Source of the DNA: Curvibacter sp. CHRR-16
GTDB taxonomy: Bacteria; Pseudomonadota; Gammaproteobacteria; Burkholderiales; Burkholderiaceae_C
Reading direction: 5' to 3'
DNA: 64,000 nt
Assembly (NCBI RefSeq): GCF_018474005.1
Contig: NZ_JAHCSH010000003.1
Span: forward strand, 548,028 to 612,027
This document shows positions 34,925 to 43,353 of this stretch, piece by piece. The notes under the pieces were generated by a model. That model saw only the letters and a program-made list of their open reading frames with translations. It searched no databases and had not been told where the DNA came from. The translations under genes were made by a program, and so were the position numbers. The stretch's first letter is position 1; each line of letters opens with the position of its first letter.

Positions 34925-35601
34925 CCACTACTACAGCTACTTCCGCTACTACCGCCACTCCCTACGCCAGCCAAGCGCTGCAGCATTTGTCCGCTATGCC
35001 CTTGGTGGCCATCCTGCGTGGGCTGCAACCCAGCGAAGCCGTGGCGGTGGGGCAGACGCTGGCGCAAGCGGGCTTTCGGGCGCTGGAAGTGCCGCTGAAC
35101 CGCCCCGGCGCGTTGGAGTGCATTCGCTTGCTGACGCAAGCGCTGCCCAGCCATGTGGTGGTGGGTGGCGGCACCATGCTGACGGTGGCCGATGTGGAGG
35201 CCGTGCATGCAGCGGGGGGGCGTCTCATGGTGTCGCCCAATTGCGATGCGGCGGTGATCCGCCGCGCCGTGGCGCTGGACATGCTCGCTGCGCCGGGCAT
35301 CGTCACGCCGACGGAGGCTTTTGTGGCCCTGCAAGCGGGCGCGCATGCGCTCAAGCTCTTTCCCGCCGAGCAGGTGGGCCACGGCGGGGCCAAGGCGCTG
35401 CTGTCGGTCTTGCCCGCTGGCACGCCGGTGTGGCCGGTGGGCGGTATCACGCCCGAAACCATCGCCCCGTGGAAGCGCGTGGGGGCCACAGGCTTTGGCA
35501 TTGGTGGCCAGCTCTACACGCCGGGCACCAGCATCGAGCAGTTGGCCCAGCGTGCAGCAGCCTATGTGGCAGCCTATGCCGCAACCTTGGCTGCGGTCTG
35601 A
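34921..35601 (+). CDS. dgoA: 2-dehydro-3-deoxy-6-phosphogalactonate aldolase
   Basis: Cleaves KDPGal to pyruvate and glyceraldehyde 3-phosphate. The 226-residue class-I aldolase has the KDPG/KDPGal fold signatures: LVAILRGLQPSEA and FRALEVPLNRPGALE, the GGGTMLT phosphate loop, and the Schiff-base lysine in HALKLFPAEQ near residue 144. The RGLQP rather than RGL-T pattern favours the galacto-specific enzyme over Eda. It is translated from an ATGA overlap with dgoK. Confidence 0.92.
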   Translation: MTTTTATSATTATPYASQALQHLSAMPLVAILRGLQPSEAVAVGQTLAQAGFRALEVPLNRPGALECIRLLTQALPSHVVVGGGTMLTVADVEAVHAAGGRLMVSPNCDAAVIRRAVALDMLAAPGIVTPTEAFVALQAGAHALKLFPAEQVGHGGAKALLSVLPAGTPVWPVGGITPETIAPWKRVGATGFGIGGQLYTPGTSIEQLAQRAAAYVAAYAATLAAV

Positions 35602-35657
35602 GTCGCAGTGGGCCTGCAGGCATAATCCGCGCCTTCCCCGTTTATGAACAGATTCTG

Positions 35658-35680
35658 AACAGTCCCTGCGCGGGACTGTT
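35658..35680 (+). promoter_or_regulatory. hairpin between dgoA and the symporter gene
   Basis: A perfect 9-bp stem (AACAGTCCC with GGGACTGTT) with a TGCGC loop, 17 bp before the MHS transporter ATG. There is no T-run. It may set relative expression of the transporter, or be a weak terminator separating it from dgoA. No function is proven. Confidence 0.45.
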
Positions 35681-35696
35681 TGGCGAAAGGTATTCC

Positions 35697-37037
35697 ATGT
35701 CTGCATCCACTGCTGTGCAGGGCAATTCGCCCCGCAAAGTAGCCATCGCGTCCCTGGTGGGCACCGCGATCGAGTTTTACGACTACTACATCTACGCTGC
35801 TGCTGCGGTGTTGGTGTTCAACAGCCAGTTCTTCCCCAAGGGTGACGCCTCTGCGGCCATGCTGCTGTCGCTCTCCACACTGGCGCTGGCTTTTTTGGCC
35901 CGCCCCATTGGCTCGGCTTTGTTTGGCCACTTTGGCGACAAGATTGGCCGCAAGACCACTTTGGTGGCCTCTTTGCTGACCATGGGCTTGTCCACGGTGG
36001 CCATTGGTCTGCTGCCCAACTATGAAAGCATTGGCTTGTGGGCCCCCATTTTGTTGTGCCTGTGCCGCATTGGCCAAGGCATTGGTTTGGGGGGTGAGTG
36101 GGGTGGTGCCGCTTTGGTGGCCACCGAAAACGCGCCCAAGGGCAAGCGTGGTTTGTTTGGCAGCTTCCCCCAGTTGGGTGCGCCCATTGGCTTGTTCATG
36201 GCCAACGGCGTGTTCTTCTTGGTGACGTATTTCTTGGGTGCGGAAACCATGGTGGCATGGGCGTGGCGCATTCCCTTTGTCATGTCCATCGTGCTGGTGG
36301 CGGTGGGCTTGTATGTGCGCCTGAATCTGCACGAAAGCGCCGCTTTCCAGCAGGTGGAGCGTGAAGGTCGCAAGCTGCAAGCCCCGGTGAGTGCGGTGTT
36401 CAAACACCACGGCGCTACCATGGTGCGCGGCATTTTCTGCATGTCGACCACCTACGTGCTGTTCTACCTCATGACGGCGTTTGTGCAGGTCTACTCCAAG
36501 AGCCCCGTGAGCACTTCCTCTGCGGGTTACGCCATGGGCTTGGGCATTCCGGCCAACACTTTTACTGGCTTGTTGCTGATTGGCGCGGTGGTGTTTGGTG
36601 TGTTCACGCTGCTGGGGGGCATCTGGGCTGACAAGCTGGGCCGCCGCACTTGGTTGCTGGGCGTGACCGCTGGCATCATCGGTTTGGGTTTGCTCATGCC
36701 TGCATTCTTGAACCAAGGCTCCGTGGCGTCGGTAGCGGCGTACTTGGTGTTGGGCATGGCGCTCATGGGCATGACTTTTGGCCCTATGGCTGCTTTGCTG
36801 CCTGAGTTGTTCCCCACCGAGGTGCGTTACTCCGGCGCATCGCTGGCCTACAACTTGTCGTCCATCGTGGGCGCATCCATTCCCACGCTGGTGGCCATGG
36901 AGCTGAACAAGAGCTACGGCCTGTGGGGTGTGGGCGTTTACATGGCGGTCAACGGCGTCATCACCATGATCGCCTTGTACCTGTCGCGCGAAACCCGTGA
37001 CTTGGATCTGACCAAAGTCACCGTCGCTACGCCCTAA
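35697..37037 (+). CDS. MHS-family (MFS) metabolite:H+ symporter
   Basis: A 446-residue 12-helix major-facilitator protein of the metabolite:H+ symporter subfamily (ProP/ShiA/KgtP type): VGTAIEFYDYYIYAAAAVLV in helix 1, the inter-helix motif GHFGDKIGRKTTL, and RIGQGIGLGGEWGGAALVATE in helix 4. ATG 35697 is used because the longer frame enters dgoA. It sits in the dgo cluster, so import of galactonate or a related sugar acid is suggested, although galactonate carriers are usually ACS/DgoT-type and MHS members more often carry di- or tricarboxylates. Confidence 0.85.
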   Translation: MSASTAVQGNSPRKVAIASLVGTAIEFYDYYIYAAAAVLVFNSQFFPKGDASAAMLLSLSTLALAFLARPIGSALFGHFGDKIGRKTTLVASLLTMGLSTVAIGLLPNYESIGLWAPILLCLCRIGQGIGLGGEWGGAALVATENAPKGKRGLFGSFPQLGAPIGLFMANGVFFLVTYFLGAETMVAWAWRIPFVMSIVLVAVGLYVRLNLHESAAFQQVEREGRKLQAPVSAVFKHHGATMVRGIFCMSTTYVLFYLMTAFVQVYSKSPVSTSSAGYAMGLGIPANTFTGLLLIGAVVFGVFTLLGGIWADKLGRRTWLLGVTAGIIGLGLLMPAFLNQGSVASVAAYLVLGMALMGMTFGPMAALLPELFPTEVRYSGASLAYNLSSIVGASIPTLVAMELNKSYGLWGVGVYMAVNGVITMIALYLSRETRDLDLTKVTVATP

Positions 37038-37080
37038 GCGGCGTGTAGCCGCGCCCCGCACAGCGACGGGCGCACCGAGC

Positions 37081-38001
37081 TTAGTCGCTGTCCTTCCACG
37101 CCAAGGCCTGCTCGTACAGGGCGTTGCGTGGAGCGTGGGTGATATCGGCCGCCAGCTTCACGGCGGCTTTGGTTGGCAATTCGGCCAACAGCAGGCGCAG
37201 CACGCGCTGCGTCTGGGCATCCAAGCCCTCGCTGGCCTGTGCGGCAGCGGGGTGCAACACCAAGCAGAATTCCCCACGCAAGCGCTGCGGGTTGGCCTGT
37301 AGCCAAGCTGGCAGTTCGGCGGCAGGCAGGGTGTGGACTTCCTCAAACTGTTTGGTCAACTCGCGTCCCACGGTCACACGCTGTTCGCCCAAGGTTTGCA
37401 GAACTTGGGCCAGGGCTTCCATGCGGTGCGGGGCTTCGAGCAGCACCACAGGCAGGGGTTGGCTGGCCCAGTGCTGCACGGCTTGGGCACGTTCTTGCGC
37501 CTTGCTGGACAAAAAGCCTGCAAACACAAAGCCCGTGGCATCGCCATGGGCCACCACGCCCGCCACGCTGAGCAAGCTGGTCACGCTGCTGGCACCGGGC
37601 AGCGGGATGCAGCGCAGGCCAGCGGCTTGCACTTGCGCCACCAGCCGCGCGCCGGGGTCACTCACGCCGGGGGTGCCCGCATCGCTCAGGTAGGCCACGC
37701 GCTTTCCTTGCTGCAGCAGCGCAATAACTTGCTGGGCCGCCTCGGCTTCGTTGTGCTGGTGCGCCGCCAGCCAGTGCTTGCTGCCACTGTCTAGCCCGTA
37801 GGAGCGCAGCAACTGCTGGGTGTGGCGCGTGTCTTCGCAGGCCAGGGTGTCGGCCAGTTGCAGCACGTGCAGGGCGCGCAGGCTGATGTCGGCCAGATTG
37901 CCAATGGGGCTGGCCAGCACGTACAGTGCGCCAGTAGGGTAGTGCTGGCTGCCCGCTGCGTCGTGCGCGGCGGTCAGTGCGGCAGAGAAAGAAACACTCA
38001 T
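37081..38001 (-). CDS. rsmI: 16S rRNA (cytidine-1402-2'-O)-methyltransferase
   Basis: A 306-residue SAM-dependent tetrapyrrole-methylase-fold enzyme that 2'-O-methylates C1402 in the decoding centre. Motifs: LYVLASPIGNLADISLRAL, ACEDTRHTQQLL and VAYLSDAGTPGVSDPGARLV. ATG 38001 gives the family length and start; the upstream in-frame extension lies on the yraN coding strand. Its start codon shares the four bases CATG with yraN on the other strand. The rsmI-yraN-diaA-dolP grouping is conserved in proteobacteria, here without lpoA. Confidence 0.93.
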   Translation of the reverse strand: MSVSFSAALTAAHDAAGSQHYPTGALYVLASPIGNLADISLRALHVLQLADTLACEDTRHTQQLLRSYGLDSGSKHWLAAHQHNEAEAAQQVIALLQQGKRVAYLSDAGTPGVSDPGARLVAQVQAAGLRCIPLPGASSVTSLLSVAGVVAHGDATGFVFAGFLSSKAQERAQAVQHWASQPLPVVLLEAPHRMEALAQVLQTLGEQRVTVGRELTKQFEEVHTLPAAELPAWLQANPQRLRGEFCLVLHPAAAQASEGLDAQTQRVLRLLLAELPTKAAVKLAADITHAPRNALYEQALAWKDSD

Positions 38002-38407
38002 GAAAGCCTTTGGACAAAAAACCAGCAGCGATGGCCGTACCGCCCAGCCTAGCACCAAGGTGCGTGGCGATGCGGCAGAGGCCCAGGCGCTGGCGTACCT
38101 GCAAGCGCAGGGGCTGCGGCTGTTGGTGCGCAATTATCGAACCCCCGGCCGGGGTGGCGGGGAGATTGACCTCATCATGCAAGCGCCCGATGGCACGGTG
38201 GTGTTCGTTGAAGTGCGCCAGCGTGCCAGTGGTCAGCATGGCGGTGCGGCCGCCAGTGTGGGCGGCATCAAACAGCGGCGCATCATTTTTGCCGCCCGCC
38301 ATTACCTGATGCGCTGGCGTGGTGAATGGCCACCGTGCCGGTTTGACGTGGTGGCTGTGGAGGGCGATCAGCTAGAGTGGCTGCAAGCGGCGTTTGATGC
38401 GGGCTAG
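38000..38407 (+). CDS. yraN: YraN/UPF0102 endonuclease-like protein
   Basis: A 135-residue UPF0102 protein with an Archaeal-Holliday-junction-resolvase-like fold. Motifs: GDAAEAQALAYLQAQGLRLL, NYRTPGRGGGEIDLIM and VVFVEVRQR, giving the D...E-x-R/K pattern of this family. The function is unproven. Its ATG (38000-38002) overlaps the oppositely oriented rsmI start codon, so the two genes have no intergenic space and each promoter must lie inside the other gene. Confidence 0.9.
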   Translation: MKAFGQKTSSDGRTAQPSTKVRGDAAEAQALAYLQAQGLRLLVRNYRTPGRGGGEIDLIMQAPDGTVVFVEVRQRASGQHGGAAASVGGIKQRRIIFAARHYLMRWRGEWPPCRFDVVAVEGDQLEWLQAAFDAG

Positions 38408-38426
38408 TCCGCACAGGGCCGGGGCC

Positions 38427-39011
38427 TCAAAGCGCTTGCTGCTGCAAAGCGGCAAACGCTGGCGTGCGGCTCCAGTCCAGCAAAAATTGCAGGGTGCTGG
38501 CGGGGGCGTCGTCGGCAAAAGCGGCCAGGGTAGCGGGCATGTTCTCCATCGTGCTGGCAAGCCAAGCGTTGCGAATGTGTGAGGCGTCTATAGGGCTGTT
38601 GCGCGGCACACTCACCAGCTTCCATTCATGGAAATAGCGCAGGTAGTAGCTGCTGTCATCTTTGAAGTGGCCTATGAGTGCCACCCGTGGCACATTCAAG
38701 CCCAGTTGCTGCTGCGCCAGTTGGTGCACCCCAGCACGCACGGCTTGCACCCACTGACTGTCGTCACGGTAATCGTGCAGGGGCAAAAAATCCACCCGGG
38801 CGCGCTCTGCGGGACTCAGGGCTTGCTGTACCAGCGCGGCGCGTTCCTGCCAGCTAAAGGGGTTTTTGCGGCTGCTGCTGGCGTAGGAGGAGCCCAGCAC
38901 CATGACCACGCGTTGCGCCATGCCCAAAGCTTGGCGCACGATGCACAGGTGACCGTTGTGAAAGGGCTGAAAGCGGCCAATAAAAACGGTGATGTCAGAG
39001 GGGGCTTGCAT
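38427..39011 (-). CDS. NMN adenylyltransferase (NadM-type, no Nudix domain)
   Basis: A 194-residue nucleotidyltransferase. Motifs: FIGRFQPFHNGHLCIVRQAL (the nucleotide-binding H-x-G-H is H18-N-G-H21) and a late SVPRNSPIDASHIR block equivalent to the ISST-type signature. The sequence resembles the N-terminal half of bifunctional NadM/Nudix enzymes (slr0787 type), which make NAD from NMN. The ADP-ribose Nudix half is absent. It is a single gene, convergent with yraN and divergent from diaA. Confidence 0.8.
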   Translation of the reverse strand: MQAPSDITVFIGRFQPFHNGHLCIVRQALGMAQRVVMVLGSSYASSSRKNPFSWQERAALVQQALSPAERARVDFLPLHDYRDDSQWVQAVRAGVHQLAQQQLGLNVPRVALIGHFKDDSSYYLRYFHEWKLVSVPRNSPIDASHIRNAWLASTMENMPATLAAFADDAPASTLQFLLDWSRTPAFAALQQQAL

Positions 39012-39049
39012 GCAACAGTAGAGGAAGTGGGAGGCGCTATCATCGCGCC

Positions 39050-39649
39050 ATGCTAGAGCAACGAATTCAACAGCACTTTATCGACAGTGCGGACTTGAAA
39101 TACAAGGCCGCCCAAGTGCTCAGTGGCCCCATTGATGCGGCTGTGCAGGCCATACTGACTTGCGTGACGGGTGGCGGCAAGGTGTTGGCATGCGGCAATG
39201 GCGGCTCGGCAGCGGATGCGCAGCATTTTGCTGCTGAGTTTGTAGGCCGTTTTGAGCGTGAGCGCCCCGAGTTGGCCGCCATTGCCTTGACGACCGACAC
39301 CTCCATCATCACGGCCGTGGCCAACGACTACGACTACACGCATATTTTTTCGCGCCAAGTGCGTGCGCTGGGACAGCCTGGCGATGTGCTCATTGCCATT
39401 TCGACCAGTGGCAATTCGGCCAACGTGTTGGCTGCCATAGAAGCTGCCCACCAGCGCGACATGGTGGTGGTGGCTTTGACGGGCCGCAAAGGCGGCCAGA
39501 TGAACGAGGTGCTGCGTGAGACCGATGTGCACATTTGTGTGCCGCACGATCGCACAGCACGTATTCAAGAGGTGCACATCCTGACCCTGCATTGCTTGTG
39601 CGATGGGGTGGATGCGCTGTTGATGGGTGATCAGGAGACCAAACTATGA
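39050..39649 (+). CDS. diaA: SIS-domain protein DiaA/GmhA-like
   Basis: A 199-residue SIS-domain protein closely related to phosphoheptose isomerase GmhA. Features: GGKVLACGNGGSAADAQHFA, FERERPELAAIALTTDTSI and AISTSGNSANVLAAIEAAH. Position next to yraN and directly upstream of dolP (the yraO slot) supports DiaA, the DnaA-binding initiation regulator, over GmhA, although the two cannot be separated by motif alone. Its stop overlaps the dolP start by 4 bp. Confidence 0.85.
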   Translation: MLEQRIQQHFIDSADLKYKAAQVLSGPIDAAVQAILTCVTGGGKVLACGNGGSAADAQHFAAEFVGRFERERPELAAIALTTDTSIITAVANDYDYTHIFSRQVRALGQPGDVLIAISTSGNSANVLAAIEAAHQRDMVVVALTGRKGGQMNEVLRETDVHICVPHDRTARIQEVHILTLHCLCDGVDALLMGDQETKL

Positions 39650-40308
39650 AACGTTGGACACAACGCGCTGCGTTGGCAGCATTGGTGGCAGTGAATTTGG
39701 CGGCTTTGTCCGGTTGTATTGCCTTGGTGGCTGGTGGTGCCATGGTGGCCGGTGGCGCTGTGGCAACAGATCGCCGTACTTCCGGTACGGTGGTGGAAGA
39801 CCAAGGTATCGAGTTCAAGGCCAGTGCCCGCATCCGCGACGGCTTGGGTGAGCGTGTGCATGTGAATGTGACCAGCTACAACCGCCAAGTGCTGCTGACG
39901 GGTGAGGTGCCCAATGCGGATGACAAAGCACTGGTGGAGCGCATTGCAGCCAACGTAGAAAACGTGCGCAACATCGTCAACGAGCTGGCTATAGCGGGCA
40001 ACACATCCCTGAGCTCGCGCTCCAGCGACACTCTGATCACCAGCAAGGTCAAGGCATCCTTGGTGGATGCCAAAGATTTGATCTCTAGCGCGTTCAAGGT
40101 CGTGACCGAGCGTGGCACGGTCTACTTGATGGGGCGCGTCAGTCAGCGTGAAGCCAAGCGTGCTACCGACATTACGGCCTCGGTTTCTGGCGTGCAAAAA
40201 GTCGTCAAAATCTTTGAATACATCTCTGAAGATGAACTGGCCGGCATGCTGCCCCAGCCTAGCAAAACCAATACCACCAGCAACCCCAAAAGTGATGTAG
40301 GCAACTAG
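39646..40308 (+). CDS. dolP: BON-domain outer-membrane lipoprotein DolP
   Basis: A 220-residue lipoprotein. Signal peptide and lipobox are clear (AALVAVNLAALSGC, Cys near residue 24). Two BON domains follow (about 60-125: RDGLGERVHVNVTSYNRQVL; about 130-200: SDTLITSKVKASLVDAKDLI). DolP (YraP) supports outer-membrane integrity and BAM function. The C-terminal tail is Asn/Thr/Ser/Lys-rich. It is the last gene of the unit and ends before a strong terminator. Confidence 0.9.
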   Translation: MKRWTQRAALAALVAVNLAALSGCIALVAGGAMVAGGAVATDRRTSGTVVEDQGIEFKASARIRDGLGERVHVNVTSYNRQVLLTGEVPNADDKALVERIAANVENVRNIVNELAIAGNTSLSSRSSDTLITSKVKASLVDAKDLISSAFKVVTERGTVYLMGRVSQREAKRATDITASVSGVQKVVKIFEYISEDELAGMLPQPSKTNTTSNPKSDVGN

Positions 40309-40336
40309 GTCGGAGATGCGGTGCCCCGTTGCCGTG

Positions 40337-40374
40337 AAAAAAGCCGCATGGCCAGATGGCGATGCGGCTTTTTT
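40337..40374. terminator. bidirectional rho-independent terminator between dolP and pilU
   Basis: AAAAAAGCCGCAT pairs perfectly with ATGCGGCTTTTTT across a 12-nt loop. It has A-run and T-run on both sides and serves the convergent dolP and pilU units. Confidence 0.93.
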
Positions 40375-40388
40375 ATGCCTTGGTGGCC

Positions 40389-41525
40389 TTACATGATGGC
40401 CAAGTTTTCTGTACCTTGGGCCAAATCGCCGGAGCGGTTGCGCTTGCTGTTGAGCTTGATTTGCAGGCGCAAGTCGTTCACCGAGTCGGCATTGCGCAGA
40501 GCGTCTTCGTAGGTGATGGAGTTGAGTTCGTAGAGGTCGAACAGGGCTTGGTCAAAGGTTTGCATGCCCAACTCGCGGCTCTTTTTCATTACTTCTTTGA
40601 TATCGGTGACTTCGCCCTTGAAGATCATGTCCGATACCAGCGGGGTATTGAGCATGATCTCCACGGCGGCTACACGGCCCTTGCTGTCTTGGCGCGCAAT
40701 GAGTCGCTGCGACACCATGGCACGCAGGTTGAGCGACAAGTCCATGAGCAACTGGCTGCGACGCTCTTCGGGGAAAAAGTTGATGATGCGATCCAGTGCT
40801 TGGTTGGCGCTGTTGGCGTGCAAAGTGGCCAAGCACAAGTGACCGGTTTCGGAGAACACGATGGCGTTTTCCATGGTTTCCCGGTCGCGGATTTCGCCCA
40901 TCAAAATCACATCGGGCGCTTGCCGCAGGGTGTTCTTGAGTGCGGCATCCCAGCTGTCGGTGTCCAAACCCACTTCGCGTTGCGTGATCACGCAGTTTTT
41001 GTGCGCGTGCACAAATTCGATGGGGTCTTCCACTGTGATGATGTGCCCTTGGCTATTCTCGTTGCGCCAGTCCACCATGGCGGCCAATGTGGTGGATTTG
41101 CCCGAGCCAGTGGCACCCACCAAAATGCACAAGCCGCGTTTGGACATCACCACTTCTTTGAGGATGCCCGGCATGCGCAGGCTATCGATGGTAGGAATGA
41201 TTTGTGGAATGACCCGCAGCACCAAGCCAATCTTGCCTTGTTGCACAAAGGCGTTGACGCGAAAGCGCCCGATGTTGGCTGGGGAAATGGCGAAGTTGCA
41301 CTCTTTGGTGCGTTCAAAGTCAGCGACCTGGCGGTCGTTCATGATGGAGCGGGCCAAGGCTTGGGTGTGGGCCCCGCTCAGTGGCTGAGGCGATACCTTG
41401 GTAACCCGGCCATCGACCTTGATGGCCGGGGGAAAGTCCGCCGTGATGAACAAGTCGCTGCCGTTGCGGCTGACCATGAGGCGCAGCAAGTCGTTGATGA
41501 ATTTCGTGGCCTGATCGCGTTCCAT
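40389..41525 (-). CDS. pilU: type IV pilus retraction ATPase PilU
   Basis: A 378-residue hexameric secretion ATPase that works with PilT in pilus retraction and twitching. Walker A GATGSGKSTTLAAM near residue 137, Walker B with PDVILMGEIRDRETM, and a His box (HLCLATLHANSANQALDRI) are present. The C-terminal extension beyond PilT (FDLYELNSITYEDALRNADS) identifies PilU. It begins 23 bp after pilT, on the same strand. Confidence 0.93.
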   Translation of the reverse strand: MERDQATKFINDLLRLMVSRNGSDLFITADFPPAIKVDGRVTKVSPQPLSGAHTQALARSIMNDRQVADFERTKECNFAISPANIGRFRVNAFVQQGKIGLVLRVIPQIIPTIDSLRMPGILKEVVMSKRGLCILVGATGSGKSTTLAAMVDWRNENSQGHIITVEDPIEFVHAHKNCVITQREVGLDTDSWDAALKNTLRQAPDVILMGEIRDRETMENAIVFSETGHLCLATLHANSANQALDRIINFFPEERRSQLLMDLSLNLRAMVSQRLIARQDSKGRVAAVEIMLNTPLVSDMIFKGEVTDIKEVMKKSRELGMQTFDQALFDLYELNSITYEDALRNADSVNDLRLQIKLNSKRNRSGDLAQGTENLAIM

Positions 41526-41548
41526 GGTGGGGAGTCCTTCAATCTAAA

Positions 41549-42592
41549 TTAGCCAGGAAAGTTCTCTGGGCTCTTGGCTTTGCTGCGTGCTTCGGAGGGG
41601 TTGATGACGTTGCGGCGTACCAAGTCGGTCAGGTTCTGATCCAGCGTTTGCATGCCCACGCTGTTGCCGGTTTGGATCGCGGAGTACATCTGGGCCACTT
41701 TGGCTTCACGGATCAGGTTGCGAATGGCCGGGGTGCCAAGCATGATTTCGTGCGCCGCCACGCGGCCTTGGCCATCTTTGGTTTTGCACAGCGTTTGCGA
41801 GATGACGGCCTGCAGCGATTCGGACAGCATGGCACGCACCATTTCTTTTTCGGCGGCGGGGAACACATCAATGATACGGTCGATGGTTTTGGCCGCGCTG
41901 CTGGTGTGCAAGGTACCAAACACCAAGTGCCCAGTTTCGGCGGCGGTCATGGCCAAGCGGATGGTTTCCAGATCCCGCATTTCCCCCACCAAGATCGCAT
42001 CCGGGTCTTCGCGCAACGCTGATTTGAGCGCCGCCGCAAAGCTCATGGTGTGCGGCCCAACCTCCCGTTGGTTGATCAGGCACTTTTTCGATTCGTGGAC
42101 GAATTCGATAGGGTCTTCCACCGTCAGGATGTGGCCAAATTCGGTCTCATTGAGGTGGTTGATCATGGCCGCCAAGGTGGTGGATTTACCCGAGCCGGTG
42201 GGGCCAGTGACCAGCACCAAGCCGCGTGGTTTGAGGGCAAGGTCACCAAAAATGGAGGGCGCGTTCAGTTGCTCCAGCGTGAGGATTTTGCTCGGAATGG
42301 TACGGAACACTGCACCTGCACCACGGTTTTGGTTGAAGGCGTTGACCCGGAAGCGGGCGAGACCGTCGATCTCGAACGAGAAGTCGATTTCCAGCGTGTC
42401 TTCGTAGATTTTGCGCTGCGTATCGTTCATGATGTCGTACACCAGCGCATGCACCTGTTTGTGGTCCATGGGGGGGATGTTGATGCGGCGCACATCCCCG
42501 TGCACGCGGATCATGGGCGGCAGTCCAGCCGAGAGGTGCAAGTCAGACGCTTTGTTCTTGACGCTGAACGCCAGCAGCTGGGTGATGTCCAC
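41549..42592 (-). CDS. pilT: type IV pilus retraction ATPase PilT
   Basis: A 347-residue retraction motor. It opens with the PilT-specific MDITQLLAFSVKNKASDLHL. Walker A GPTGSGKSTTLAAM (near 137), Walker B DAILVGEMRDLETI, His box HLVFGTLHTSSAAKTIDRI and the AIRNLIREAKVAQMYSAIQT hexamer-contact motif follow. The pilT-pilU order, divergent from yggS, is standard for proteobacteria. Confidence 0.95.
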   Translation of the reverse strand: MDITQLLAFSVKNKASDLHLSAGLPPMIRVHGDVRRINIPPMDHKQVHALVYDIMNDTQRKIYEDTLEIDFSFEIDGLARFRVNAFNQNRGAGAVFRTIPSKILTLEQLNAPSIFGDLALKPRGLVLVTGPTGSGKSTTLAAMINHLNETEFGHILTVEDPIEFVHESKKCLINQREVGPHTMSFAAALKSALREDPDAILVGEMRDLETIRLAMTAAETGHLVFGTLHTSSAAKTIDRIIDVFPAAEKEMVRAMLSESLQAVISQTLCKTKDGQGRVAAHEIMLGTPAIRNLIREAKVAQMYSAIQTGNSVGMQTLDQNLTDLVRRNVINPSEARSKAKSPENFPG

Positions 42593-42636
42593 GGATCGAT
42601 ACTCCTAGTTCACAATTTGGTACGCTTGACTTGATT

Positions 42637-43353
42637 ATGACCAAGATTGCTGAAAATCTGCGCACAGTCCAGGCCCAACTGCTGCGAGCATGCGAGGAGG
42701 CGGGGCGCAATTCCAACACTGTACGGCTGTTGGCGGTGTCCAAGACATTTGGGCCTGATGCCGTGCGCGAGGCATTCGACGCTGGGCAGACGGCGTTTGG
42801 AGAGAACTACATCCAAGAAGGGGTGGAGAAGATTCTGCACCTGAGCCACTTGCCCATCGAATGGCATTGCATTGGCCCCATACAGAGCAACAAAACCCGA
42901 CTGGTGGCAGCCCATTTTGATTGGGTGCACACCGTAGATCGCCTCAAAATTGCCGAACGTTTGAATGAACAGCGCCCGCCTGAATTGCCACCGCTGCAGG
43001 TGTGTGTGCAAGTCAATATCGACGGTGGTGTGACCAAGTCAGGAGTCTCCGCCACCGAGGTGGTGGAGCTGATGCGCGCTGTGGTGGCCTTGCCACGGCT
43101 GCGCTTGCGCGGCCTCATGTGCATCCCCGAGCCAGCGCCGGATTATGCGGCTGCATGCGCCGTATTCAAGCGGGCGCGGCAGTTGTTTGACCAGTTGTGC
43201 GCCCAAGGCTTTGCGCTCGATACTTTGTCCATGGGTATGAGCGCCGACATGCTGGCTGCGGTGCACAGCGGCTCGACCATGGTGCGCGTGGGCAGTGCCA
43301 TATTTGGCGCTCGCAGCTATGCCGCGCCAGACACGCAAGCGGCCCCGCTTTAG
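42637..43353 (+). CDS. yggS: PLP homeostasis protein YggS
   Basis: A 238-residue PROSC/YggS-family protein that binds pyridoxal phosphate and buffers B6 vitamers. Features: lysine motif LLAVSKTFGPDAVREAFDAG (PLP Lys), FGENYIQEGVEKI, WHCIGPIQSNKTRLVA and SMGMSADMLAAVHSGSTMVR with GSAIFGAR. ATG 42637 is preferred to the TTG two codons earlier. It is convergent with the lrp-type gene, overlapping by 4 bp at the 3' ends. Confidence 0.93.
   Translation: MTKIAENLRTVQAQLLRACEEAGRNSNTVRLLAVSKTFGPDAVREAFDAGQTAFGENYIQEGVEKILHLSHLPIEWHCIGPIQSNKTRLVAAHFDWVHTVDRLKIAERLNEQRPPELPPLQVCVQVNIDGGVTKSGVSATEVVELMRAVVALPRLRLRGLMCIPEPAPDYAAACAVFKRARQLFDQLCAQGFALDTLSMGMSADMLAAVHSGSTMVRVGSAIFGARSYAAPDTQAAPL

Noticed and set aside
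34890..37037. 715-codon plus-strand frame beginning inside dgoK and ending with the symporter
   Set aside because: The first ~270 codons are out of frame with dgoA and read as low-complexity Gly/Ala/Arg. The real symporter starts at 35697.
35574..37061. 495-codon open frame on the minus strand opposite the MHS symporter
   Set aside because: It is the antisense frame of a GC-rich membrane gene, His/Gln-rich with no domain. The plus-strand protein has clear MFS motifs.
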